A stretch of DNA of 64,000 nucleotides. Source: Hypsibius dujardini (Eukaryota; Tardigrada; Eutardigrada; Parachela; Hypsibiidae). The stretch is taken from contig LRSR01008390.1 of assembly GCA_001579985.1 (NCBI GenBank), positions 60,479-124,478 on the forward strand, in the 5' to 3' direction. This document shows, one piece after another, positions 42,806 to 52,830 of the stretch; positions within the stretch are counted from its first letter, which is position 1, and each line of letters begins with the position of its first letter. Made by a program: the position numbers and the translations under genes. Below the pieces are notes generated by a model. The model did no database searches. It was not told where the DNA came from and saw only the letters and a program-made list of their open reading frames with translations.

Positions 42806-44075
42806 ATTCTCATACTAATCAGTCTAATAGCTTGTAAGTTAAGGTTCTTTCGCCCGGTAATGGTGGAGGCTCACTCCCACTTGAGGGGGGGGGAGGGGCA
42901 ATCATGATTTTGATCCACTTTGCTGGTGCAAAAATTGCACTTAATAAAAACTGAAAGTGTCCCCTCCCGCAACACTTCAAATTAAATTGGTAGAGGCTGT
43001 TGCCCCAGCCCCCCCCGCTACGGCTCTATCAGTGAGAGTCAAGCTACACACAACGAGCAGTAGACGTAACCCAGACACCGGAAACAGATCCACTGTCAGA
43101 TGTGCATTGCCGTGCTGCAATTTCCCGCCCCAACCGTATCACAGAACGACATGGATTAATGTTACTTGGAATGTAGAGCTGCTGGCAGCGTATAGTATTG
43201 CGAGCTGCTTGACAAAAAAGCAGATACAGTAAGTAATACATAATAATAATGAGAAAATAATGAGAGTAATAAGATGCCTATATTACAGTTCGGCAAAGTA
43301 GTTAAGCAATGTTGTGATTTGTGGCCGATCCTTCGCCAGAAACGCCATGTTTTGTGTGACTCGTTTGATCAATCCACTCAATAAGATACTAACAACTATA
43401 AGATTAAAAGTCTACAAAAGGTTGATCTCGCGAAGTTGAAACAGTGCAAGTTTTCAGTGGAACAGTGCACATTTTCTGAATTTGCACCGAAGGCCTTCAA
43501 TTTAGTATTCATTTGAGATATTCGATCAAAATTAAGAATATATTGGAGTTGCGAAACCGCAGAAATGGTTATTAAACAGTTAAAGATGAGACGGCAGTAC
43601 TACCGGAGTACCGGAGACAATCATGGGGAAAATGTATTGTTTATAACAGGAGTCATGATAACAAGCTGGATTTTACATCATACTATCACATATCGTAATA
43701 TCACACAGGCTCCTGATAAAAATGTACCTGCTAATGAAAGGATAATCTTGCTATGGTTGCGTGTTTCACACAATTATACATTGGATTCGGACAGCTGGAA
43801 CGTCCGAATCCAGGTTTCTGATGTAGCACTCTACGACATTTGGCCTGATAGTAGACTGGGTCAAGAGGGATCTTTGGGCACGGAGTTGGATGGTCGCGCT
43901 TGTCATGTCTGCTGCTTTGCAGCAGCTAGGTACAACCACACAAAGCTGTCTACTGTTGGCAGTCCTCAGTTCTTCACTGAAACCGTGAAAGGCAAAGGTT
44001 TAAAACTAATTTAGTTTTCGTTTCGCCGCGGTAATTAATTCGAAGCGAATTTTCTACGAGTGTTTTGGTGCTCAC
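42806..44075. other. No supported gene; unassigned open frames
   Basis: A plus-strand frame at 43565-44014 (149 codons) and one at 42957-43232 show no recognised domain. Part of 43565-44014 lies where the last lipase exon or 3' UTR might be on the other strand. Confidence 0.4.
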
Positions 44076-46477
44076 CAGTCTTGAAGAGGTCCCCAGTCAG
44101 GGACGAGTTGATGTTGAAACGACCATTCCAATCTGACGCATTCGTCATTGATGACAACCGACAGCAAAACATGATGCACTGAAAAAAGTTTGGTTGATCG
44201 ATTTGCCATCAATTTGTAAGAACTAGCCGGATACCCGCATTACGCACGGGCCTACAGGTTTTCAAACAGCTTGATGTCTAACGCAACTCGTCTCTCTGTT
44301 TGTTTATCTGTCTGTCTGTGAGCGTTTTGCCCCTTATGATTTTCCTTTGGACCCCTGAGGGGGTTGGCGTTTTGCCCTGTAGAACCCCCTGGACCCCTGG
44401 GGTGCGTGCACCACTGATGACTCATCGCGATCAGAAACACGGTCGACGTTTAATATAGAGAGATGTGTAAGATGTGTAAAGTCAGTATCTTACCGGGGAG
44501 TAGTACGTCAGCTCGTATCAAGCAGAAGACTGGATCTCTTTCCGCTGCGAGAGACTGGAAAGGACGAAATGGTATTCCACTGCCTGTAACCTCTCCAGCC
44601 AGAAATCTTTTAAATGACGGGCTACGATAGACCATCATGGGGGCGTCGGATCTGAGCAGTGCGGAAAAGACCTCAACTGCAAGTTGGTGGCTTGCACTGA
44701 TTGCCTCAAAAACACTTAAACGTCGATTCCCTACGCGTAAAAACCAATCCCGATTAGTTACTTATTGGGCTTGCTGCATCAACATTTAAAATGTGGAACT
44801 GCGTTCCCTTAGAAAGGTTAAGTACCGTACCATTGTGCTCTGGAATATCAGCGGTCCTTGCAAAAGCATTTAGAATGGCCTGTCCGACACTTCGACCCGG
44901 TTGGCAACTGCCACCATTGACAGAGACTATAAAACAAGCACCTGTTGCTGTCGGCTGGTTCAGCCAATATTAGAGTCTGGTTTCAAACACTTACTGAGCA
45001 TGTCGACATTTAGATTATTTGCTCCGCATCTCCGGCGGTCGGTTTGAAGGGCGGAAACGAATGTGGCATCACCACGCTGAAGTTGTCGAAAAAACGAAAG
45101 GAGTCCGTCAAAGAACAAACCCGCGGGATCGAGGCCGATAATGGTGCTCATCTTGCCTTTCAAAGAGTTTTGAAGGCTGCGAAAACATCGAAAATGTCCA
45201 GTTAATTCAGTTATGTGAACAGCGGTGCGGCAAAGTCTGATTGAATGTTTGAGGGTTTGATCAATACTTTTTGTCAAATTTACCATTTTCCGATCCAGCC
45301 AATGACATGCGCGCCCAAAGAGAAGCCAACGCCATGGGTCCTCTGTAGAATGCTCTCCGGCGATAGCGCTTCCCTCCTGTATTTTAGCCTCATGTGAGAA
45401 TTGAATTGTTTTAATAGATGCACGACTATTCTCGACGGATAACTCGTAAAGAATTCTCGTAAATTAATCGATCATTCCCATTGGTCAATAAAAGACACGC
45501 TTATAAAGCAAGTTAATGCAATTTTCGATTGGTCAAATTACTGATAAAAACAGAGTGGAACCAGACTGGAAACCAGCTTGGTGCAGTGCCGACCCATGTT
45601 AAACTGATTAGAAAACCAGGCTGAATCCAGCCTGCGTTCCAGCCAGGTCAATCAGGGTCTTATACAGGCTGGAAAGCATGAAACATCTTTTCACTCCGCC
45701 ATTTAGACTGGATTCCAGCCTGTTTTAACGTAGTCAAAACAGGCTGTATCCAGGCAGGGACCAATCAAGAGTTATTCGTAAGATTGATCTTTTATCTTTA
45801 ATCCAAAACTGGTTTACCGTGAGTGAATCAGCTTTTCGAAGACCATCGCGGCATAATCTGCCGCAAGTTTTACGTTGGAAGCGGCATGCAAGTATCTAGG
45901 TAGAGGACCCCGAGCTCCTTGACTCCAGTCAATGAGCAGAATATTTGCGTTCGGATCCTATGCAAAAATACGAAACACGGCGATTAATTATGGTTTATTC
46001 CAATAAAATTCCAATAAAATCTGACGCACAGAAAGTATTTCAAAGAATTTAACTAGCATTATATTAATGGATTCAAGTATACACCGATGTGATTTGCACC
46101 ACCCTGTACAATATTTCGGTGTAAATACGGCAATGAGTACATCAATCGATCATTGAGATACAGATTTCACCCAGAGGAGAGGCGCCCTCTCCTTTACAAA
46201 AACACTACATAAAGGGACTTACTTTTTCCCGTATCAGTTCGCAGTGTTCAGTCAAATATTCAAGATTCTGCTGGAATCCATGAGCCATTATAACGGTCAT
46301 CTGCTGGGGGTCGAATGACGAGTCCTCCAGAGTCTTCATATTTTCAGGATCGAGATGTTCTCTAAAGCTATCATTTCTATAAAGAAAAACGTTGGACGTC
46401 ATCTCTTTCTCCTCAAAAGGGTTCACCAGGGCCAATGACAGTCCCCAAAAAAGCCCATACAGCATATATGCACGCAA
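44076..46477 (-). CDS. Pancreatic-lipase-family secreted lipase, seven exons
   Basis: Exons inferred with consistent phases: 46223-46477, 45818-45957, 45284-45376, 44995-45176, 44831-44926, about 44494-44676 and 44076-44178. The first exon begins MRAYMLYGLFWGLSLALV, a likely signal peptide, and has VIMAHGFQQN (HG oxyanion region). Exon 2 has NILLIDWSQGA. Exon 3 has GFSLGAHVIG, the GxSxG nucleophile-Ser motif. Exon 4 has IIGLDPAGLFF (catalytic Asp) and DATFVSALQTD. Exon 5 has VNGGSCQPG. Exon 6 has the SHQLAVEVF region, where the catalytic His is expected. Exon 7 is PLAT-like. The enzyme would hydrolyse acylglycerols or phospholipids extracellularly. The final exon is not identified. Related MITEs lie in intron 2 and upstream of exon 1. 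Confidence 0.85.
45434..45780. mobile_element. MITE A (ACGGATAACTC TIR) in lipase intron 2
   Basis: Begins ACGGATAACTC and ends GAGTTATTCGT. The interior has CAGGCTGGAA/TTCCAGCCTG words and AAAACAGGCTG. About 260 bases pair in inverse orientation with MITE B. Confidence 0.75.
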
Positions 46478-46642
46478 AATAGGTGGCAGTTTTATGAAAG
46501 ATATATGGGAAGTCCGTCCCGTTTCTTACAGTAAAATGCAAACAAGAGAACTGTAAGTCTTAGCTGGAGGTAGGAAGGTCGGGCATTGAACAATCATCAT
46601 TTTATAGCTCCAGCATGAAACGAAAAAATGCCGGTAAAACAT

Positions 46643-47135
46643 TAGATATCTACCCCACGGATAACTCTTGATTGGTTCCTGCCTGGATACAGCCTGTTTT
46701 GACTATGTTAAAACAGGCTGGAATCCAGTCTAAATGGTTGAGGTGCAGAGATTAGAATGTTCCATACTTTCCCGCCTGCATAAGGCCCTGATTGACCTGG
46801 CTGGAACGCAGGCTGGAACACAGGCTGGAACGCAGGCTGGATACAGCCTTAGTCCCTATGCGAATTCGTGTGTCGGCACTGCACAAAGCTGGTTTCCTGT
46901 CTAGTTCCACCCTGTCCTTATCAGTGATTTGGCCAATCGAAAATTGGAATATGGATGCCTTGCACGAGGTGGGAAAATTTCGAAAATATAGCCTTTTATC
47001 TGACTACATTGTGACGGAAAGACAGGCTGGGCAAATCCATCTTAGAACCAGGCTGATTCCAGCCCTTTACAGGCTTATTACAGTGTCCAGCCTGGAACCT
47101 AGTTTGAGAGTTATCCGTAGGGTAGATATCTGATA
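46643..47135. mobile_element. MITE B, same family, upstream of lipase exon 1
   Basis: Terminal inverted repeat about 28 bases: AGATATCTACC..ACGGATAACTC at left and GAGTTATCCGT..GGTAGATATCT at right. The interior has a short tandem array of CAGGCTGGAACGCAGGCTGG at 46798-46850. Inverted relative to MITE A. The short plus-strand frame 46792-47133 over it is not a gene. Confidence 0.8.
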
Positions 47136-47543
47136 CTGTGTGTGATCCTTTATTACGTGACGTCATAATACAGTCAAAAGGAGAAAAACCGTAGTTCGTT
47201 TCCAAGAATACGTGCCCCAAATAGCAGCGGTGGAATAAAGAATACGATAGACGGTCAGAAACGAGTTGACAAATATCTGAAAGTCGCACTGCCAGGAAAT
47301 TGTAACTAGAAACAGGAAGATGACAGTTATTACTGCTTCCATTACGGAATGCGAGCAGAAAAGAGGCCTTGGAGGCGGACAAAGAGAGCCATGCTTCCAA
47401 TTCGGAACAGGTGCTTCGGCCATACGTATGACGAAACGAAACAAATCGATCAGGAAATCGATGGAAAAGTTATACAGAAAGGAGAGAGTAGTTAATCGAT
47501 CAATCAGTGCAGTCCATAAGTAGGTGTTCGTTGGGGTATTCAA
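47136..47543. other. No gene recognised
   Basis: Overlapping short frames on both strands (46996-47400 and 47163-47543 minus) show no recognisable domain. Confidence 0.4.
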
Positions 47544-48447
47544 TCAACTAATCAACGGACGGGGCACCTTTTCCATCCGCGTACGCTCGTCCTTCCACAT
47601 ACACGGCAGCACGCTGAAATGTTCCTCCCAAAAGTCTTTCCCGGTGATTTTTGCAACATCCACAAGAGAAACACTGATTCGACCCTTGGTCCAGTAGCGA
47701 TGTTCCTTTTTCATATCTGGATTGGTATCCCTGATTCTCACGTACTTGATGGATTGAATTCCGCGAGCAGTAAGCTTGTTGCGGATCTCCTCCTCTGTGA
47801 CAGATTTGAAAAATCCACTCAACAAAAAATTGCGTTGTTGATCTGATTTCGGACGGGTGATCTTGACAGGTTGGGCAAATCCGTCCGGATAGGCGGTAAC
47901 GTTTACCAGATTCAATTTTTTCCTTCCGCTCGTTGTTGAATTTTGACTGACACACCAGCTTTTATGGGGCCTCCACTCTTGTGACGTCAGCAAAGCTCTT
48001 CTCAGCGACGACCGGTGTCAATTTAGTTGGGGAAGGTGCGCTAGTTGCGATGATCGGGACGGATGAGACATGCTGGTCGAATGTCAGGACAGGCGGTTGA
48101 TCGATTGGTTGATGACTTTTCCCTGCTTGTCGACTTTATTGGTAAAGTCCGCGACGAGTTTCTCGAGATCAGTCATTTCCTCCTTGATAGAATCCTTTCC
48201 GACAGATCTCCGATTAAGTTGCCAATCATGCCGATTTGGGAATCATGGATATCGTCGTCACAATCATGGCAGACGCTCTTGTTGATTGATTGATCGGCTT
48301 CCAGATCGATGCTTTTTTTGTACGCCTTCCATTCCGAGTCAGACATCTGACCGAGTATCTTGTTCGATAGCAAAAAAAGAATTTTGGTATGTTTTTTTTA
48401 GTAGCGCGATTAGAACCGGATTTATGTTTGGATTTATTTGAAGACAT
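47544..48447 (-). pseudogene. Retrotransposon ORF1-like protein remnant
   Basis: The 3' frame (47544-47993) contains RNFLLSGFFKSVTEEEIRNK, GIQSIKYVRIRDT and KGRISVSLVDVAKITGKDFW, an RRM-like pattern seen in nucleic-acid-binding ORF1 proteins of non-LTR elements. Upstream, MSDSEWKAYKKSIDLEADQ (frame ending 48173) and the overlapping EEMTDLEKLVADFTNKVDK, a coiled-coil-like stretch, need at least two frame changes to join. No reverse transcriptase is in the window. Assignment rests on pattern, not on a confirmed family match. Confidence 0.45.
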
Positions 48448-48489
48448 GATGATGCCGATATGCTGATCATCATACATAATATTATACAA

Positions 48490-49734
48490 TGTTTGCTATC
48501 GTTCATTGAAGGAGCGGCAGGTACTCAACATATTTAGAGAGCTTTGCGAGTCTCGGATTCAGAATGGCTCCAAGCAATATTCTAAATGTATCGGGTTCGA
48601 GAACACTTTTTGCACCGACTTCAAGTACTTACAATGTATATTTACAAATAAATAAGCGGAAAATTAAATTTGTTCTCACGAAATAGGTGGCTTTCCAGGT
48701 TATGAAATTCTTGTTAGGGTCAAAGTTGGATTTTGCAGGAAGAAAACAGCCTTGGAATAGTGATTGCTCCTGTGGATTTCTGTCCTGGTCAATGAGAGCT
48801 CACGTTGAGCTCGCACGACGCACCTGCCATTATGATAAGAATCTATTTCTGCGTTTGATCTAAACTACACATAGAAAAACTGAAATGAAGGTCCTTTGGC
48901 GTTTTCTGCGAGCTTTCTAAAATAATAAAATGTATTTAAAGTAAAATTAATCTCTAATTTAGAAAATTAAAAAATAATTAAACCTAAATACATCAACATT
49001 GTTAAAATACATTTTTTTCACTTCAGGTACAGAATTTCGTACTTACAGCACTTTGACATTTGTGGTGTTCTTGCAAAACAATTTAGACACAGAGGTACGC
49101 ATTCATATGGAACTGATATTTCTAAAATTGAGTCATCATTCATTAACAGATCGAAAAACATTTGATCGAAAAAACAAAAATTTCGTCAATAGCGAAAATC
49201 ATTCAGCGACAAAAGTTTTACGTCATTTATTGTCACTAAAAAAAGCCGAAAAATGTCATTTTATTATTTTACCCCCAACTCTGTAAGCCTCCTAAATATT
49301 ATTCTTAGTTTTTCTATTTAACAGCAAAATCTTGGGCTAGATCTACACAATGGCCACTTTTGAAATTTTCATGTTTTCGGAATTCCCGTCATAACTTTTT
49401 GAAAAAGTAACAAAATCTAAAATTTTGAAGTGTGTTGGCAAGATCACTAAATGTGTCATCAGGTAGGAAAACAACAACATTTGCTGCTAGCTGTTGCACA
49501 GCAGCTTTACCTCACTAAAAAGTCAGTGCAAAAAGTATTCGCGAACATGGTAATCAATCCATCTAAAAGAATTAAAATTCATATTACTGGTATTTCAGAG
49601 TACTGCGGCCCGGCAGAAAATCAAATTTTGGGTAAAACTGGGAGCTTACGCTTTTCTAATTTTCGTTGAAAAAAAATTTCAGTGTAAAAAATACAATGTC
49701 TGGCTGAAGTTACTCATATCACATGGAACTACAA
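48490..49734. other. No gene recognised
   Basis: Plus-strand frames 48999-49286 and 49451-49669 have no domain I can name. AT-rich. Confidence 0.45.
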
Positions 49735-50157
49735 ACACACGCGCAATTTTCCTCGATTCACTTGTATTGTATCTGATTCCGACGGAGGTTGTGAGTGATA
49801 AGCGCTCTATAAATATGAGTGATTTCATTTTGGAGGAAATCATTTTTTTCTAATTTCAGCGAGTGCAGGCGACATACGAAAGATACGTCGGATATTAGCA
49901 GTGTCACATAGGTCCGAATTAGTTAATTATAACACAGAACAAAAGCACCAAGCAACAATGTCAGCACAGAAACCACAAAGCCGAGAGAAAGATTAATCCC
50001 GAAACACGCAACGGGTTCCTCGAAAGCAACAGTCTCAAAACACTAGTCAGCCATACGTACGATCGAACAAATAATTCGTAATTCAGCTTTAAAGTAGCGA
50101 CGAAAACAGCAAATATCTACTGTATGTATCCAGACACGATTGTTATAAACCAAAAAA
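49735..50157 (-). repeat. Orphan kinase-unit spacer without kinase
   Basis: Matches the distal part of the K1-K5 spacers (TTTTCCTCGATTCACTTGTA, GACGGAGGTTGTGAGTGATAAGC, CGTACGATCGAACAAATAAT) and is followed, as in complete units, by a DnaJ terminal exon at 50158. Its kinase side stops at about 49740, where unrelated sequence begins, so a kinase has been lost here. Confidence 0.8.
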
Positions 50158-50398
50158 TCACACTGAAGCTAATTTGTTAAAAGCCCGCGAGAGCGTATCA
50201 CACGACGGTGTCTCTAGTTCCCGGCCTTTTTGGACGAGTTTACGACCTCCATAAAGCCGGGCACGCCACATGACGTTCTCCTTGTAGGCGCGTTCACGCA
50301 CACAAAACTCCATGAGATTGTGAAGGTAGAAATCCTCGACGTTGGTCTCGGTGGTCAGCATATTCTTATTGATGAGTTTGGTGTGAATGTCGTCCCCC
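50158..50398 (-). pseudogene. DNAJB12/14-like terminal-exon fragment
   Basis: Reads DDIHTKLINKNMLTTETNVE, DFYLHNLMEFCVRERAYKEN and VQKGRELETPSCDTLS to a stop. The TM-coding part and upstream exons are replaced at about 50398 by unrelated sequence, which may be the last BEN exon. Confidence 0.75.
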
Positions 50399-52449
50399 AG
50401 CGAAGATAGACATAGAAGGTCCTTCGGAGGAACCGAACGTAACAGACGCAACGGTTGAGTTATCAGACACCTGCAAGACCGAATGAGTACATAGAACGCT
50501 AGATAGAGAGACAGACAAACGGACAGACAGGCAGACAGGCAGGTAGAGAGAATGAGAGAAAGAGACATACAGACAGACAAACAGTCAATCAGACAGACAG
50601 AGAGCACACAGAGAGACTAATACTAGTTCCTGCCGACATGACGGATTTATGTACGTGATAAGAGCTGAGTAAGTACATTATGGAATGTGAGGGTAGATGA
50701 GAATGGGTAAACTGGGTAAATAGACTATGCCATTAGTACGTTTTGGGTACCTGTTGTGTATTATCCAACACCAGCATCGGCCCTTGATATGCCGATCCTG
50801 GTAGACCACCTATAAAAGCCGAAGAAGATACTCCGGGTCCTGGCATCTGAAAAAAAATTCCCATTAATGTTGTACAAACAAGGTGTACAACTGGGTTAGG
50901 AAGCTGGGCGAACAAATGATCCAGCAGGACTAAGTAAAAAACTTGCCTCAGTAGCAGGCGGTGGCGGCTCGGTTTCCGGTTTCGGTTTTTTTCTCTTGAT
51001 ATCCTGCCAGTAGAGATGGTAGGAACTGGTTATAGTCAAATAATTGATTTTTTTGTAAACTAAAAATTAGTCACTAAGGGTTTTTAGTTTAGTTTTCTTT
51101 AGTAACAAAGATTTTTACTGTAGCGTGAGTCGAGGTAGTTGGCATATTATAGTTTCAATAGCTTATCAGTTAAATTTTAATTTACTGATCGTTTAAGTCT
51201 TTTTTGTTTAAGAACCCAGAAAGACAAAAACTAAACAATTAGTTAGCAAAAATGGCATAAATTTCATTGCTTTAGTTACGTTTTGCTGTCTTTACCTGTA
51301 AGAGCTGACTAAGATGCTTTCGGAAATAAGTTTCCGAGATCCCCGTTAGGTTCTTTTCCTTGGTGAAGATGTTGGTAAATTCTGCAATAAAAGTAGATGT
51401 GAAATACTTAAGATATGCAATCGAGTGAACTTTTAGATCTCAATATGCACAATTTTGTTTTAACATAATAAAATTAACAAAATTGTCCAATCCACATACA
51501 TTGTATATTTTCGGAAACAATTTGCGGAAGACTTACCACGAAGTTTGCTTAGCTTCAAATCGTCCAGAACCCTAGCACCTGGTCTGGTGTTGTTAATGTT
51601 CTTCTTCAATAGAACAGAGCTACGCATCTCCTCCTCACTGAACAATTCTCGCATTCCCTCACGGATGGCTTGAGGAACGTTTTCCTTAAGCAGCATCCTG
51701 ACCTGTACAGATCATTGTCTTTTCAGAAACGTACAGTACTGCGAAACAACGACAGCGACCAGTTTTACGCACCAGAACAGGGTTCTTGGAGATTGTCTGG
51801 CTGTGTGCGGACTGAAAATAACCGTTTTGGATCTGCAAAGGCAACAGTAGCCTGTTGTTTACCATGAGCGAAGAACTGCCAATTGATTCACATAAACAAT
51901 CCCCAGGCTTAACGAATAAAGCTAAATCGTCGCATACCTTATCTCGGAGCTCCTTGAACTCTTTCAGAACATCAATCAGCAGCTTTTCGCAGTTTCCAAT
52001 GCGATTCTTAAGCTCCAACGTTTCCGACTGCTGATGAGACAATTGTCCAGCTTGATCGTTGCGCGAAGCACGGAAATACTGCTGCTGTGCCGGTTGAGAA
52101 CTGCTAGGATTGTCATACGGTGACACATGGTGAGGAGCTACACCGGACCCAGGAGGAGCGGACGTCAATTCAGATGATACCGCAATCACCGATGCAGTTG
52201 GTGCTAGACCACCACCAATAGCAATTTGGGAGGGGCCAACGTGATTAACAAAACCTGGAATAGTCGCAGCAATTATCATCGACAGAATATGTCGAGTGGG
52301 GACATTTGACATAAAAAAATTGACAGCTATCAAGAGGCAGAAAGGTAACATTCGTTGTTCGACTTACTCTGTACAGTTGTTACTGACGTAGAGGTGCTAG
52401 GAGCCTGATTATTCAATGGAATCGGCGCTAGGTCGACATCCTCAGATGC
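50365..52449 (-). CDS. BEN-like domain gene, six to seven exons
   Basis: Exons on the minus strand: 52368-52449, 51938-52254, 51537-51702, 51296-51381, 50947-51003 (GC donor, GAG|GCAAGT) and 50751-50846, possibly ending with 50365-50472. All six internal junction phases agree. The product is Ser/Pro/Gln-rich (SSQPAQQQYF), then a likely coiled coil (LELKNRIGNCEKLLIDVLKE), then a BEN-like domain split over two exons (REGMRELFSEEEMRSSVLLK and ETYFRKHLSQLLQ), then a basic/Pro tail (DIKRKKPKPETEPPPPATE). BEN domains bind DNA or chromatin partners in transcriptional repression. The first visible exon begins with an acceptor in phase 0, so coding must start upstream. K4 offers a phase-0 donor 379 bases away. 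Confidence 0.7.
50473..50640. repeat. GACA-type microsatellite
   Basis: Irregular GACAGACA/CAGGCAGACAGG array at 50505-50615, like those in other DnaJ introns. The Cys/Leu/Ser-rich frame over it is not coding. Confidence 0.75.
51008..51298. mobile_element. hAT-like MITE occupying a BEN-gene intron
   Basis: The ends, read inward, are CAGTAGAGATGGTAGGAACT and CAGGTAAAGACAGCAAAACG, CAG-type inverted termini. The element nearly fills the intron (51004-51295): the CAG of one end with its following GTAAAG is the splice donor, and the acceptor lies within about 5 bases of the other end. The interior has AACTAAAAACCCTTAGT words. Confidence 0.5.
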
Positions 52450-52510
52450 CTAAACCAACAACTCTGAATTTTTCTTACCAAGCTAGGGCGTGAAAAGCTT
52501 TATTGCAAAT

Positions 52511-52830
52511 CAGTAGTAATGCCTGTGACTTAAGGATTGGAAAAACTAAACAAAACTAAATTAATTAAACTAAAATTAAATTAAAATAGTACAGCTAAAT
52601 TTTAGGGTTAAGTTTTTTAGTCAACGGAGAAACTAAACTAAAAGTTTAAGTAACTGATGATTTAACATGGGAAATTTAAAATTATAAAAATGCCTAGCTA
52701 ATTTTGACTAAATCTAAACTAACTGTTTCAGCAACAACAAAAGTAAACTAAAAACCTTTAGTAACTAAGATTAAGTTTATTGAGAAAAACGTATTCGCGA
52801 ACTAATTTTTATTTTTGCCATCCCTACCTG
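52511..52830. mobile_element. hAT-like MITE in the K4-BEN intron
   Basis: Ends read inward CAGTAGTAATGCC and CAGGTAGGGATGGCAAAAAT. The second end coincides with the K4 donor CAG|GTAGGG. The interior shares ACTAAAGGTTTTTAGTTTA words with the element at 51008-51298 and with sequence 3' of K3. Confidence 0.45.

Noticed and set aside
43565-44014. 149-codon plus-strand frame as a gene
   Set aside because: No domain, no splice support, and located where the lipase 3' end is expected; left as unassigned.
46792-47133. Plus-strand 113-codon frame upstream of the lipase
   Set aside because: Lies wholly inside MITE B and its CAGGCTGGAA array.
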